Origin: Leeia aquatica
GTDB lineage: Bacteria; Pseudomonadota; Gammaproteobacteria; Burkholderiales; Leeiaceae
Length of the DNA stretch: 64,000 nucleotides
Reading direction: 5' to 3'
Assembly: GCF_012641365.1 (NCBI RefSeq)
Contig: NZ_JABAIM010000001.1
Location: 868,001 to 932,000, forward strand
The translations under genes were made by a program, and so were the position numbers. The notes beneath the pieces are model-generated. The model had not been told where the DNA came from. It made no database searches and worked only from the letters and a program-made list of their open reading frames with translations. Below, one piece after another: positions 1 through 8,988 of this stretch (positions within the stretch are counted from its first letter, which is position 1; the number at the start of each line of letters is the position of its first letter).

Positions 1-808
1 GGCGGCGGCTGAGTACCCCCACCGAGCGACGCTGGGCAGAGAGGCGTTGCGGCAATGTGCGCATGCCCCGCAGCAGTAGCCAGGCTTCCCACGGTGACAG
101 TTTGGCCCCCAGGTAGGGGTAGGTCAGGTCGTTGATGGCATCAATCCGGGCCTGACTGCCGACCACAATGCCAGCGACGGTATCGCTGTGGCCGGAGAGG
201 TATTTGGAGGCCGAGTGCACCACCAGATCAATCCCGGCTTTCAGCGGTTGCTGATAGAGGGGCGTGGCCCAGCTGTTGTCACACAAGGTGACTACCCCGC
301 GCTGGCGGGCGGCGGTGGCCAGCCGGTGCAGGTCCTGCGTGCGCATGGTCCAGCTGGTGGGGCTTTCCAGGTACAGTACGGCAGCCCCTTCCAGCCGCGC
401 GATCACAGCATCGGTATCGCTGCCATCCACATACTCTACCGTCACATTGAGGCGGCTGAGCAGCTTTTGCATGAAGCGGTAAGCGTCGGGGTAGACATCG
501 CGTACGCAGACCATGCGGTCGCCTGACTTGACCAGCGAGAGGATGGCAGCACTGATGGCCCCCATGCCGCTGGAGAAGGCGCGTGCTGCTTCGCCGCCTT
601 CCAGCTCTGCCACTTTCTGTTCAAACAGCTGTACCGTCGGGTTGTCACCCCGGCTGTAGATGGGCTGGCTGCCATGACCGGCAAAGCGCTGCTCCATGTC
701 CTCCACCGTGGCGAAGGTGAACAGCGAGGATTGAACAATGGGCGGCGTGACGGACATCCAGGGGTTCGGTTCGTCATGGGCCAGCAGGGTCATCGGGTGC
801 AGGGTCAC
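1..808 (-). CDS. PLP-dependent trans-sulfuration enzyme (cystathionine beta-lyase-like), 3' end cut by window
   Basis: Cys/Met-metabolism PLP enzyme of the trans-sulfuration family; members cleave or form cystathionine-type thioethers in the cytoplasm. Translating the minus strand gives the family landmarks in order: YSRGDNPTVQLFE near residue 40, AFSSGMGAISAA (cofactor phosphate grip), the CDNSWATPLYQQP aspartate segment, then HSASKYLSGHSD, whose Lys should carry PLP. The C-terminal domain runs off the window. The GTG at 808 is preferred because GGAG lies 10 nt upstream; an in-frame ATG at 793 has no visible ribosome site. It is divergent from a LysR gene with a LysR-type box between them. 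Whether it is MetC or another trans-sulfuration lyase cannot be settled from sequence alone. Confidence 0.85.
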   Translation of the reverse strand, partial: MTLHPMTLLAHDEPNPWMSVTPPIVQSSLFTFATVEDMEQRFAGHGSQPIYSRGDNPTVQLFEQKVAELEGGEAARAFSSGMGAISAAILSLVKSGDRMVCVRDVYPDAYRFMQKLLSRLNVTVEYVDGSDTDAVIARLEGAAVLYLESPTSWTMRTQDLHRLATAARQRGVVTLCDNSWATPLYQQPLKAGIDLVVHSASKYLSGHSDTVAGIVVGSQARIDAINDLTYPYLGAKLSPWEAWLLLRGMRTLPQRLSAQRRSVGVLSRR

Positions 809-944
809 GGTGCAAGTACTCCGGTGGCTGGAGAGGAAGGTGCCGTCAACAGGCAAATCCGCCCTCTCGCGGCAGGTTGTCATTGGCTGGCATTTCACAT
901 TGCCAGCCGCCCCCCCGGCAAGCGACAATATCTATCCATTGGCA

Positions 945-957
945 TTAGTTTTTCTAA
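945..957. promoter_or_regulatory. LysR-type box 1 (T-N11-A dyad)
   Basis: TTAGTTTTTCTAA is an inverted repeat (TTAG-N5-CTAA) fitting the T-N11-A rule of LysR regulators. The half-site ATTAG/CTAAT is the one known for GcvA-type proteins. It lies 11 bp before the LysR start and inside the divergent promoter region. An identical copy occurs at 1876-1888. Confidence 0.6.
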
Positions 958-968
958 ACGAGCCCCGC

Positions 969-1874
969 ATGCAAAACCGTCTGCCCCCGCTCAACGCCCT
1001 GCGCGCCTTTGAAGTGGCCGCCCGCCACCTCAGCTTTGCTGCCGCGGCACGCGAACTGCATGTCACCAATGCGGCGATCAGCCACCAGATCAAGTCGCTG
1101 GAAGAGGCACTGGGGGTGCAGCTGTTCATGCGGCAGAATAATCACATTCTGCTCACGGTCGCCGGTGAAACCTATCTGCCCAAGGTGCGGGAGGCCTTCC
1201 GTACCCTGCGCGAGAGCACCCATCAATTGCTGGGCATCCATTCGGTCACCTTGCGGCTGGCGGTACGCTCTGCGTTTTGCCTCATGTGGCTGCTGCCACG
1301 CCTGCCCCGCTTCTATGAGGCCTACCCCGGCATCCACCTTGATATCGAGAACGAGGTGGACCGCAATTACCTGCAATACGACCTGACCATCGACTACCGC
1401 CCGACCGGGGTGCCGGATTACAGCGTGCAGCAATTGCTTTCCACCCCGCTCTACCCGGTCTGCAGCCCGCAGTGGCGCGAGCAGTTGCAGCAGCCGGAAG
1501 ACCTGATGCGGGTACCGGTGCTGCACGATCGCCCCTTGCAGGGCATGCCGGAGTATCCGGACTGGCAGCGCTGGCTGGCCGCCGCTGGCTGCTCGACCAA
1601 CCTCAACCCGCAAGGGGTGACCTTTGCCACCGCCTTGATGTGCCAGCAAGCCGCAGTCGCGGGGCTGGGTGTGGCGCTGGGGCAACATGCACTGGTAGAG
1701 AGCGAGCTGGAAAGTGGGCGTCTGGTGCGAGCCTTGCCCGAATTGCAAGCCCCCATCCACCTGCCGTATTACCTGATTTCGCCGGTCACGGCAGATGAAA
1801 ACCCGGGCATGGCGCCCTTCATGCGCTGGCTGACCGCTGAGGCAGCGCGTAGCCAGACCAGCCTGCCGGGCTGA
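969..1874 (+). CDS. LysR-family transcriptional regulator, GcvA-like
   Basis: DNA-binding regulator of about 301 residues. The N-terminus (LPPLNALRAFEVAARHLSF, then the helix-turn-helix AAARELHVTNAAISHQIKSLEE at roughly residues 22-43) is typical of the GcvA/AmpR branch, followed by a LysR substrate-binding domain to the C-terminus. The ATG at 969 is chosen because it places the winged helix at the usual distance from the N-terminus; the longer upstream reading frame has no family similarity. It is divergent from the trans-sulfuration enzyme and followed by a sugar ABC operon. Identical dyads before and after the gene suggest that it controls its own promoter, the divergent gene and possibly the ABC operon. 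The effector is unknown. Confidence 0.9.
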   Translation: MQNRLPPLNALRAFEVAARHLSFAAAARELHVTNAAISHQIKSLEEALGVQLFMRQNNHILLTVAGETYLPKVREAFRTLRESTHQLLGIHSVTLRLAVRSAFCLMWLLPRLPRFYEAYPGIHLDIENEVDRNYLQYDLTIDYRPTGVPDYSVQQLLSTPLYPVCSPQWREQLQQPEDLMRVPVLHDRPLQGMPEYPDWQRWLAAAGCSTNLNPQGVTFATALMCQQAAVAGLGVALGQHALVESELESGRLVRALPELQAPIHLPYYLISPVTADENPGMAPFMRWLTAEAARSQTSLPG

Positions 1875-1889
1875 GTTAGTTTTTCTAAC
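1875..1889. promoter_or_regulatory. LysR-type box 2 upstream of sugar ABC operon
   Basis: GTTAGTTTTTCTAAC starts immediately after the LysR stop codon. Its 13-bp core is identical to box 1 at 945-957, and the 5-bp arms are perfect. It sits about 145 bp upstream of the ABC substrate-binding protein start, where an operator for that operon would be expected. Confidence 0.55.
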
Positions 1890-2032
1890 TGATGGTATCT
1901 ATTTTTCTCGTTTGACGCCCCTCCCCCCTCTACGGTCTGATAGTCCCCAGCCAAACCAAGATTGGCCGCACCAGAGGCAGGTCAGCCGCTACAGCCGACG
2001 GCCTCTCCATTCGCAGAAAAAAGGGGACCAAG

Positions 2033-3277
2033 ATGACATTCAAGCCGGGAAAACTGCAGTGTCTGGTTGGGGCCGTGCTGGCCACCATGGCCTGCAGTGC
2101 TTTTGCCGAAGACGTGGAAGTGATGCACTGGTGGGTGACCGGCGGGGAAGGCGCTGCCGTTGCCAAGTTCAAAGAAGGCCTGAAAGCCAAAGGCTTTGAC
2201 TGGAAGGACATGGCAGTAGGGGCTTCGGACGCCCAGCGTCTGTTGCTGAAGACCCGCATCCAGCAAGGCAACCCGCCAGAAGCCGCCCAGGTGCAGGAAG
2301 ACATCTACGCCCACGCCCATGAACCGGACAAGCTGGCTAACCTGGACGAGGTCGCCAAAAAGGAAAACTGGGACAAGGTGCTGCCGCCGGTGGTACAGCG
2401 CTACGCCAAGGCAGGCACCGGTCACTATGTGGTGGTTCCGGCCACCATCCACCGCGAAAACGTGATGTGGATCAGCGTGGCCGCGCTGAAAAAACTGGGC
2501 GCCAGTGCCGCACCGAAAACCTGGGACGAGTACTTTGCGCTGGCCGAGAAAGCCAAGAAGGCCGGTATCATGCCGGTGGCCGGTGCCCGCACCTGGGCAC
2601 TGGACCTGACCTTCCACCAGATTGCTTTCGGTACCATGGGTGGCGCGCAGTACAGCAAGGCCTTCTATGATGGCGACGATGCCGCCATGACCAGCCCGCA
2701 GATGATCAAGGCCTTCGAGATCTTCCGCAAGCTGAGCACCTACGCCGACAAGGGCACCGAGACCCGCCGCTGGAACGAGGCCACCTCGCTGGTGATTCAG
2801 GACAAGGCGCTGATGCTGATCATGGGCGACTGGGCCAAGGGCGAATTTGCCCAGGCCAAGAAGGCTCCGAACAAGGATTACTTGTGTGCCGCCGTGCCAG
2901 GTACCGAGAACGGCCACTACTTCCTGACCGACGCCTTCATTTTCTACAAGACCAACAAGAAGGATCTGACAGGCCAGATGGCGCTGGCGCAAACCATCCT
3001 GGACAAGAACGTGCAGGTGGGCTTCAGCGCCGCCAAGGGTTCGGTGCCGCCGCGTACCGACGCCGATGTCAGCAGCCTGGATGAGTGCGCACAGGACTCC
3101 TACGCCGACTACCTCGCCGGTGCCAAGAGCGGCAAGCTGGTGGGCTCACCCGACCTGTTCGTCCCGGCCGGTCGCTCCAATGCCTGGAACGATGTGATCC
3201 GTGCCTTCTGGGCCAACCCGGACATGAGCGCACAAGACGCGGTGAAGAAGATGGCGCAAGCCAGCAAGGCCAGCTGA
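2033..3277 (+). CDS. Sugar ABC transporter substrate-binding protein (family 1, GtsA-like)
   Basis: Periplasmic receptor of a carbohydrate ABC importer, 414 residues. Residues 1-25 form a Sec signal peptide (positive start, LVGAVLATMACSAFA, then AEDVEV). The mature protein starts with the family-1 pattern VEVMHWWVTGGE and continues with KTRIQQGNPPEAAQVQ, resembling the GtsA glucose/mannose-binding proteins of pseudomonads. AAGGGGACCAAG before the ATG acts as ribosome site. It is the first gene of a complete importer (receptor, two permeases, ATPase). A hairpin follows the gene, a common way to make more receptor than membrane components. The sugar is not determined; glucose or a related hexose is a guess by similarity. 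Confidence 0.9.
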   Translation: MTFKPGKLQCLVGAVLATMACSAFAEDVEVMHWWVTGGEGAAVAKFKEGLKAKGFDWKDMAVGASDAQRLLLKTRIQQGNPPEAAQVQEDIYAHAHEPDKLANLDEVAKKENWDKVLPPVVQRYAKAGTGHYVVVPATIHRENVMWISVAALKKLGASAAPKTWDEYFALAEKAKKAGIMPVAGARTWALDLTFHQIAFGTMGGAQYSKAFYDGDDAAMTSPQMIKAFEIFRKLSTYADKGTETRRWNEATSLVIQDKALMLIMGDWAKGEFAQAKKAPNKDYLCAAVPGTENGHYFLTDAFIFYKTNKKDLTGQMALAQTILDKNVQVGFSAAKGSVPPRTDADVSSLDECAQDSYADYLAGAKSGKLVGSPDLFVPAGRSNAWNDVIRAFWANPDMSAQDAVKKMAQASKAS

Positions 3278-3286
3278 GCCTGACTC

Positions 3287-3330
3287 ACGCCCGGTGGTCT
3301 GCAGGCAGACCCTGGGCGTTTTTGTTTTTG
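3287..3330 (+). terminator. Intra-operon attenuating hairpin
   Basis: An interrupted stem (ACGCCC and GGTCTG pairing with CAGACC and GGGCGT, loop CAGG) is followed by TTTTTGTTTTTG. It lies between the binding-protein gene and the first permease gene and probably causes partial termination, lowering permease and ATPase expression relative to the receptor. Confidence 0.7.
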
Positions 3331-3350
3331 CATTCAGGAGTTTTCCCTAC

Positions 3351-4292
3351 ATGTCGCCACCCTTATCCGGTGAGGTGGAAGCGCGTCCGCTGACTGACGC
3401 GCCGAATCCATCCGCCTGGAAACACCAGCTGGAAAAGTGGCTGCCGCAGATTGCCATCTCGCCGGCGCTCACCTTGTGCATTATTTTCTTCTACGGCCTG
3501 GCCGTCTGGGTCGGGATGATTTCCTTTACCGATTCCGCCGGCATGCCCAGTTACAACTGGGTGGGTTTCGACAAGTATGTCGCCCTGTGGAACGACGACT
3601 ACTGGTGGGAAGCCGTCAAGCACCTGCTGGTGTTTGCGCCGCTGGCCGTGGGGCTGCCGCTGCTGCTCGGTGCCATTCTCGCCATCTTCCTGGATCAGAA
3701 GATCCGCTTCGAGGGCGGCTTTCGTACCATCTACCTCTACCCGCTGGCGCTGTCCTCGGTGGTAACCGGCACCATCTGGCGCTGGATGCTGGCGCCGGAT
3801 ACCGGCATTGAAGCCTGGCTGCACAGCATCGGCATGCAGAACGCTTCATTCGCCTGGCTGGTTGAATCCGACAAAGTGCTGTTTGCCCTGGCGATTGTGG
3901 CCATCTGGCAGTCCACCGGCTTTGTGATGGCGATGTTTGTGGCCGGGCTGCGCGGTATCGATGACTCCATCTTCAAGGCTGCCATGCTCGATGGCGCATC
4001 GCTGCCTCGTGTGTACTGGCGCATCATTCTGCCTATCTTGCGCCCGACCCTGTTCAGCGCCTTGCTGCTGTTGCTGCCTGCCGCGCTGAAATCGGCCGAA
4101 CTGGTGATCGTGATGACCCAGGGGGGACCGGGCCAGTCCAGCACCCTGCCCGCCTACTATATGTATGACCGCTTCTTCACCCGCGCGCAGATGGGGCTGG
4201 GCTCTGCTTCCGGCATGATCATCATGATGATGTGCATTTCCATTGCCGTGCCGTATGTGATGATGGAGCTGAAACGGAGCCGCCATGAATAA
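3351..4292 (+). CDS. Sugar ABC transporter permease (MalF type)
   Basis: Inner-membrane permease of the importer, about 313 residues with six predicted membrane segments after a hydrophilic N-terminal tail (about 40 residues). The cytoplasmic EAA loop is visible near residue 220 (KAAMLDGASLPRVYWRIILP), where the ATPase docks. The ATG at 3351 is preferred because AGGAG lies 10 nt upstream; the reading frame extends further 5' but into the attenuator hairpin. The gene ends inside the next permease (8-bp overlap), which indicates translational coupling. Confidence 0.9.
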   Translation: MSPPLSGEVEARPLTDAPNPSAWKHQLEKWLPQIAISPALTLCIIFFYGLAVWVGMISFTDSAGMPSYNWVGFDKYVALWNDDYWWEAVKHLLVFAPLAVGLPLLLGAILAIFLDQKIRFEGGFRTIYLYPLALSSVVTGTIWRWMLAPDTGIEAWLHSIGMQNASFAWLVESDKVLFALAIVAIWQSTGFVMAMFVAGLRGIDDSIFKAAMLDGASLPRVYWRIILPILRPTLFSALLLLLPAALKSAELVIVMTQGGPGQSSTLPAYYMYDRFFTRAQMGLGSASGMIIMMMCISIAVPYVMMELKRSRHE

Positions 4293-5145
4293 GCCCCGTC
4301 TGACCGTCGGTCGCGTCTGTATCTACGCCTTCCTGGTACTGAGCGCACTGTTCTTTGCGCTGCCCACCTGGTTTGCTTTCATGGCCTCGTTCAAGACCTT
4401 GCCAGACCTGCAATCCGGCAATCTGTTCGGACTGCCCAATGGCTGGACCATCGCGCCGTGGAAGCGGGCCTGGCAGGAGGTCTGTACCGGCATCCAGGGC
4501 TGTACCGGCATGATGCCGTACTTCAAGAACTCGCTGATCGTGGTGATTCCGTCCACCCTGATCTCCACGCTGTGGGCCGGGTTCAATGGCTATGTGATCA
4601 GCAAGTGGAAGTTCCGTGGCAGTGAGTTCGTGTTCTTCCTGCTGCTGTTCGGCCTGTTCCTGCCGACGGTGATGTTCCTGTTCCCGCTGTCACTGATCCT
4701 GCACAAGCTGGGCATGTCCAGCTCGCTGCTGTCGCTGGTGCTGGTACATATCATCTACAGCCTGCCGCTGGCCCTGTACTTCCGCAACTACTTCAGCAGC
4801 TTCCCCGGAGAGCTGATCAAGGCGGCCCGTATTGACGGTGCCGGTCTGTTCACCATCTTCTGGCGCATCCTGCTGCCGTCGACCAAACCGATCTTCGTGG
4901 TGGTGCTGATCATGCAGTTCACCTCGATCTGGAACGAGTTCCTGTTTGCGCTGATCCTGGCCCCGTATGACCAGCAACTGGTCACCGTCGGCCTGACCAA
5001 CCTCACCGGCTCGCAAATCGGCACCCCGGAAACCAATGTCTATATGGCCGCTGCACTGATGGTCGCCCTGCCGACCGTGCTGATCTATGTGGTGGCCGGC
5101 AAGTATTTTGTCCGCGGCCTCACCGCCGGGGCAGTAAAAGGATAA
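4285..5145 (+). CDS. Sugar ABC transporter permease (MalG type)
   Basis: Second inner-membrane subunit, 286 residues and six predicted membrane helices. The EAA motif appears near residue 180 (IKAARIDGAGLFTIFWRILLP). The start overlaps the stop of the upstream permease by 8 bp, and the ATPase begins 6 bp downstream, so the three membrane/energy genes are one translational unit. It forms the translocation pore as a heterodimer with the upstream permease. Family: binding-protein-dependent transport, carbohydrate uptake CUT1. Confidence 0.9.
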   Translation: MNKPRLTVGRVCIYAFLVLSALFFALPTWFAFMASFKTLPDLQSGNLFGLPNGWTIAPWKRAWQEVCTGIQGCTGMMPYFKNSLIVVIPSTLISTLWAGFNGYVISKWKFRGSEFVFFLLLFGLFLPTVMFLFPLSLILHKLGMSSSLLSLVLVHIIYSLPLALYFRNYFSSFPGELIKAARIDGAGLFTIFWRILLPSTKPIFVVVLIMQFTSIWNEFLFALILAPYDQQLVTVGLTNLTGSQIGTPETNVYMAAALMVALPTVLIYVVAGKYFVRGLTAGAVKG

Positions 5146-5151
5146 TTCAAC

Positions 5152-6246
5152 ATGTCTGGACTGCAAATTCGTGATGTTCGCAAAGCCTACGGCAAACATG
5201 ACATCCTCAAGGGCATCAACCTCACCGTCAACCACGGCGAGTTTGTCATCCTGGTCGGCTCCTCCGGCTGCGGCAAGTCCACCCTGCTCAACATGATCGC
5301 CGGTCTGGAAGACATCGAGCACGGCGAGATCCACATCGGCAGCCGCCGGGTCAACGACCTGAGCCCGAAGGACCGGGACATCGCCATGGTGTTCCAGTCC
5401 TATGCCCTCTACCCCGGCATGACGGTGCAAAAGAACATCGAGTTTGCGCTGGAAATGCGCAAGGTGCCGAAAGAAGAACGGGAAGCGGTGGTCAAACGGG
5501 TGGCCAAGACCCTGCAGATTGACCATCTGCTCGACCGTCGCCCCTCGCAGCTCTCCGGTGGCCAGCGCCAGCGGGTGGCAATGGGGCGTGCGCTGGCACG
5601 TAACCCGGCCATCTTTCTGTTCGACGAGCCGCTGTCCAATCTGGACGCCAAGCTACGCGTGGAGATGCGCAGCGAGATCAAGCAGCTGCACCAGCGCGTC
5701 GGTGCCACCATTGTCTACGTCACGCACGACCAGGTGGAAGCGATGACCCTGGGCGACCGTATTGCGGTAATGCGGGAAGGCCGCGTGCTGCAATACGGCA
5801 CACCGGAAGAAATCTACAACCAGCCCAGCACCCTCTACGTAGCCGGTTTCATTGGCTCGCCGTCGATGAACTTCATCCCGGTCACCCTGCAGGAGATTGA
5901 CGGACAGTGGACCTGCGATTTCGTGACCTCAGTCGGCGACCGCAAGCTGGTGGTCGGCCCGGTGCGGGACCGTCAATGGGACGGCAAGCAGGTGATTCTG
6001 GGCATCCGCCCGGAACACTTTCATGAGGCACGCAGCCTCAGCGAAGACCATCTGCCCTTGCCGATTGACCGGGTAGAGCCGACCGGGGCCGACACCTACA
6101 TTTATGGCAGTGTCAACGGCGCCACCGTTGCCGCTCGCTTGTTGCCGCGCCAGATGAAGCACGGCACATCACGGCTCTCTCTACAGTTCGATTTGCCATC
6201 GCTCTCGTTTTTTGATCCGCAAACCGAACTGCGCATCACCCCTTAA
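5152..6246 (+). CDS. Sugar ABC transporter ATP-binding protein (UgpC/MsmX/MalK family)
   Basis: Cytoplasmic ATPase driving the importer, 364 residues. Visible motifs: Walker A GSSGCGKST (about residues 36-44), Q-loop MVFQSYALYP, signature LSGGQRQR (about 134-141), Walker B IFLFDEPLSNLDAKL and the switch His in VYVTHDQ. The C-terminal third is the regulatory OB/TOBE-like extension of MalK-type ATPases. Automated pipelines often name such genes ugpC, but the neighbours indicate a sugar, not glycerol-3-phosphate. A strong terminator follows directly and closes the operon. Confidence 0.92.
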   Translation: MSGLQIRDVRKAYGKHDILKGINLTVNHGEFVILVGSSGCGKSTLLNMIAGLEDIEHGEIHIGSRRVNDLSPKDRDIAMVFQSYALYPGMTVQKNIEFALEMRKVPKEEREAVVKRVAKTLQIDHLLDRRPSQLSGGQRQRVAMGRALARNPAIFLFDEPLSNLDAKLRVEMRSEIKQLHQRVGATIVYVTHDQVEAMTLGDRIAVMREGRVLQYGTPEEIYNQPSTLYVAGFIGSPSMNFIPVTLQEIDGQWTCDFVTSVGDRKLVVGPVRDRQWDGKQVILGIRPEHFHEARSLSEDHLPLPIDRVEPTGADTYIYGSVNGATVAARLLPRQMKHGTSRLSLQFDLPSLSFFDPQTELRITP

Positions 6247-6263
6247 GCCCAGGGGGACTTGAC

Positions 6264-6290
6264 AGGCCACCCCTCGGGGTGGCCTTTTTT
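6264..6290 (+). terminator. Rho-independent terminator of the sugar ABC operon
   Basis: AGGCCACCCC / GGGGTGGCCT forms a 10-bp perfect stem with a 2-base tip, followed by TTTTT. It starts 18 bp after the ATPase stop. About 175 bp of spacer without a recognisable gene separates it from pgsA. Confidence 0.92.
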
Positions 6291-6466
6291 ACATCCGGCG
6301 CCCGCGGTCTGCTGCAGCCGCTCCGCACTTGTTCATCGCCTGCTGCGCGACAGGATACGGGATACGGCGTTGCACCGGCGTTGGATTGCCTTGCACCCCG
6401 TAAGCGCTGCTTCCTCACCCCTTTTCGCCTGGTCTCCCCCTCGCCTGCGAGACGTTCAACCTGGCC

Positions 6467-7045
6467 TCAGCGCCCGGCACGCCCCGTGAGCAGCGGCCAC
6501 GCCTGGCGCAGGTAGTAGACCATCGACCACAGGGTAAGCACCACCGCGATCACCAGCAGCCACTCGCCGGCCAGGCGGGTTGCCAGCCCCGGGATCAGCG
6601 GCAGGTCGTACAGCAAGGCGGTGATGGCGGCCATTTGCGCTGCGGTTTTCAGTTTGCCGACATAGGACACTGCCACGCTCTTGCGGGCACCCAGCTCGGC
6701 CATCCACTCGCGCAGGGCGGAGATGGTGATTTCACGGCCAATGATGATGGCGGCCAGCGCCGGGTCGGCGCGGTCCAGCTGCACCAGCATCACCAGTGCC
6801 GCGGCCACCATCAGCTTGTCCGCCACCGGGTCGAGGAAAGCACCAAAGGCGGAGGTCTGGTTCAGCGCTCGCGCCAGGTAGCCATCCAGCCAGTCGGTGA
6901 CGGCGGCCAGCACGAAGAAACCGGTGGCCAGCAGGTTCTTGTCCGGCATGGAGAGCATGGTCAGCGGCAGGTAGTAGATGCCCATGAACAGCGGGATCAG
7001 GATGATGCGCAGCCAGGTCAGCAGGGTAGGCAGGTTCAGGGTCAT
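6467..7045 (-). CDS. pgsA: CDP-diacylglycerol--glycerol-3-phosphate 3-phosphatidyltransferase
   Basis: Makes phosphatidylglycerol-phosphate from CDP-diacylglycerol and glycerol-3-phosphate, the committed step to phosphatidylglycerol and cardiolipin, in the inner membrane. At 192 residues it has the normal length. The N-terminus [17 protein letters not shown] and the CDP-alcohol phosphotransferase signature (DWLDGYLAR...[11 protein letters not shown], about residues 51-77, D-G-x2-A-R-x8-G-x3-D-x3-D) are intact, with several hydrophobic segments. Its ATG overlaps the uvrC stop by 4 bp, a pairing frequent in proteobacteria. Confidence 0.95.
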   Translation of the reverse strand: MTLNLPTLLTWLRIILIPLFMGIYYLPLTMLSMPDKNLLATGFFVLAAVTDWLDGYLARALNQTSAFGAFLDPVADKLMVAAALVMLVQLDRADPALAAIIIGREITISALREWMAELGARKSVAVSYVGKLKTAAQMAAITALLYDLPLIPGLATRLAGEWLLVIAVVLTLWSMVYYLRQAWPLLTGRAGR

Positions 7046-8868
7046 GGGTGTAGTTGCCGGTAAATGCGTTCAGCCAGTGCGGCACCAATGCCGGGCACGG
7101 CGGCGATATCATCCTCGCTGGCGGCCAGCAAACCCTGCAGGCCACCAAACTGGGTCAGTAAACGTTGCCGGCGCTTGGCGCCGACGCCTTCGATCTCTTG
7201 CAATGAGGACTGGGTACGTGCCTTGCCGCGCCGCGCCCGATGTCCGGTAATAGCAAAGCGATGGGCTTCGTCACGGATCTGCTGGATCAGGTGCAGTGCC
7301 GGTGCATCGGTTGCCAGATTCAAGGTTAGGCCTTGTTGCGGCACAATCAAGGTTTCCAGGCCCGGTTTGCGCTCCACCCCCTTGGCAACCCCGACAATAT
7401 CGAGGTCCGGCAGGCCCACTTCGTTCAGCACTTCCAGCGCCACATTCACCTGCCCCAGCCCGCCATCAATCAGCAGCAGGTCCGGCAGCCGGGCCTCTTC
7501 ACCCGCCGCCTTGGCTGCTGCCAGTTTGCCATAACGGCGGGTCAGTGCCTGCCGCATGGCGGCGAAATCATCACCCGGCGTGATGTCGGTGATATTAAAG
7601 CGACGGTATTCGCCCGGTTGCATCGCCAGGCGGTCGTATACCACGCAGGAAGCCACGGTGGCCTCGCCCTGGGTATGGCTGATGTCAAAGCATTCGATGC
7701 GCGACACCGCCCCCAGGTTCAGCGCCTCGGTCAGGGCGGACAGCCGCTGGTCCTGCGCCGCGCGCGACAGCAACCGTTGCTGTAGTGCCAGGCGGGCGTT
7801 CTTTTCCGCCATCTGCAGCCAGACCCGCCGCTCGCCATTCGGGTTGCTGTTGAGTTTGACCTTGCGCCCGGCTTGCTGCGACAGCAGGTCGGCCAGCCCT
7901 TCGTCTTCCATCGGCTGGCTGAGCACAATCAGCGCCGGGGGCGGCAGCTCCAGATAGTGCTGCAGTACAAAGGCCTCCAGCACTTCGGCCTCGGTGGTGC
8001 CGTCGGACAGCGCGCCGGGGAACATCGCCTTGTCGCCCAGTTGCCGCCCACCGCGCACCATCACCAGATTGACACAGGCCATACCCTGCTCCACCACCAC
8101 CGCGATGATGTCGGTATCAAGCTGGCTGGCGTTGCTGGAGACAAACTGCTTTTCCTGCACCGCCTGCAGCTGCTGGATCTGGTCACGCAGCACCGCGGCC
8201 TGCTCGTATTCAAAGGCTTCGGCGTGCGCCTGCATCTGCTGGGTGAGGCGCTCCACCACATCGCGCTGCTTGCCTTCCAGCAGCAGCCGCGCTGCATTCA
8301 CATCGGTGGCGTAGTCTTCTGCACTGATCAGCCCGACGCACGGCCCGGAGCAGCGCTTGATCTGATACAGCAGGCAGGGCCGCGAACGGTTGCTGAATAC
8401 ACTGTCCTCACAGGTGCGCAGCCGGAAAATGCGTTGCAACAGGTGCACGCTTTCCCGCACCGCCCAGGCATTGGGGAACGGCCCGAAATACTGGTGCTGC
8501 TTGTCCACCCCACCGCGATAGGACGAGATGCGCGGGAAGGCATGGCCGCTGACCCGGATGTACGGGTAGCTTTTATCATCCCGAAACAGGATGTTGTATT
8601 TGGGGCGCAAACCCTTGATCAGGTTGTTTTCCAGCAGCAGCGCTTCGGCTTCGCTGCGGGTCACTGTCACCTCGATGCGTACCACCTGCGCCACCATCAG
8701 CCGGATGCGCGGCGAATGGTCGGTTTTCTGGAAGTACGAGGTCACCCGCCGCCGCAAGGCCTTAGCCTTGCCGACGTACAGCACGCTTCCGTCCGCCGCC
8801 AGCATGCGGTAGACCCCCGGCAGCAGCGGCAGGGTCTTCAGGAAGGACGGGATGTCAAAAGGTTCCAT
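7042..8868 (-). CDS. uvrC: Excinuclease ABC subunit C
   Basis: Makes the two incisions in nucleotide excision repair after UvrAB damage recognition. The 608-residue protein is full length and shows the N-terminal GIY-YIG-like nuclease (LPGVYRM...VLYVGKA, about residues 16-35), a cysteine cluster near residue 150-175, the UVR domain (about 200-235), the RNase H-like 5' nuclease ([22 protein letters not shown]) and the C-terminal helix-hairpin-helix pair ([25 protein letters not shown]). It overlaps pgsA by 4 bp and is transcribed first. Confidence 0.97.
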   Translation of the reverse strand: MEPFDIPSFLKTLPLLPGVYRMLAADGSVLYVGKAKALRRRVTSYFQKTDHSPRIRLMVAQVVRIEVTVTRSEAEALLLENNLIKGLRPKYNILFRDDKSYPYIRVSGHAFPRISSYRGGVDKQHQYFGPFPNAWAVRESVHLLQRIFRLRTCEDSVFSNRSRPCLLYQIKRCSGPCVGLISAEDYATDVNAARLLLEGKQRDVVERLTQQMQAHAEAFEYEQAAVLRDQIQQLQAVQEKQFVSSNASQLDTDIIAVVVEQGMACVNLVMVRGGRQLGDKAMFPGALSDGTTEAEVLEAFVLQHYLELPPPALIVLSQPMEDEGLADLLSQQAGRKVKLNSNPNGERRVWLQMAEKNARLALQQRLLSRAAQDQRLSALTEALNLGAVSRIECFDISHTQGEATVASCVVYDRLAMQPGEYRRFNITDITPGDDFAAMRQALTRRYGKLAAAKAAGEEARLPDLLLIDGGLGQVNVALEVLNEVGLPDLDIVGVAKGVERKPGLETLIVPQQGLTLNLATDAPALHLIQQIRDEAHRFAITGHRARRGKARTQSSLQEIEGVGAKRRQRLLTQFGGLQGLLAASEDDIAAVPGIGAALAERIYRQLHP

Positions 8869-8988
8869 CAGGGCAGTTTGCGAAGTCGTGGGCGGATTCT
8901 ATTACAAGATGGCGACGCCGCCCGCACAAGCTGCAACTTTTCCATGCATGATGACGTCTGAATGCCACGTCTGCACCACGGAATCCTC

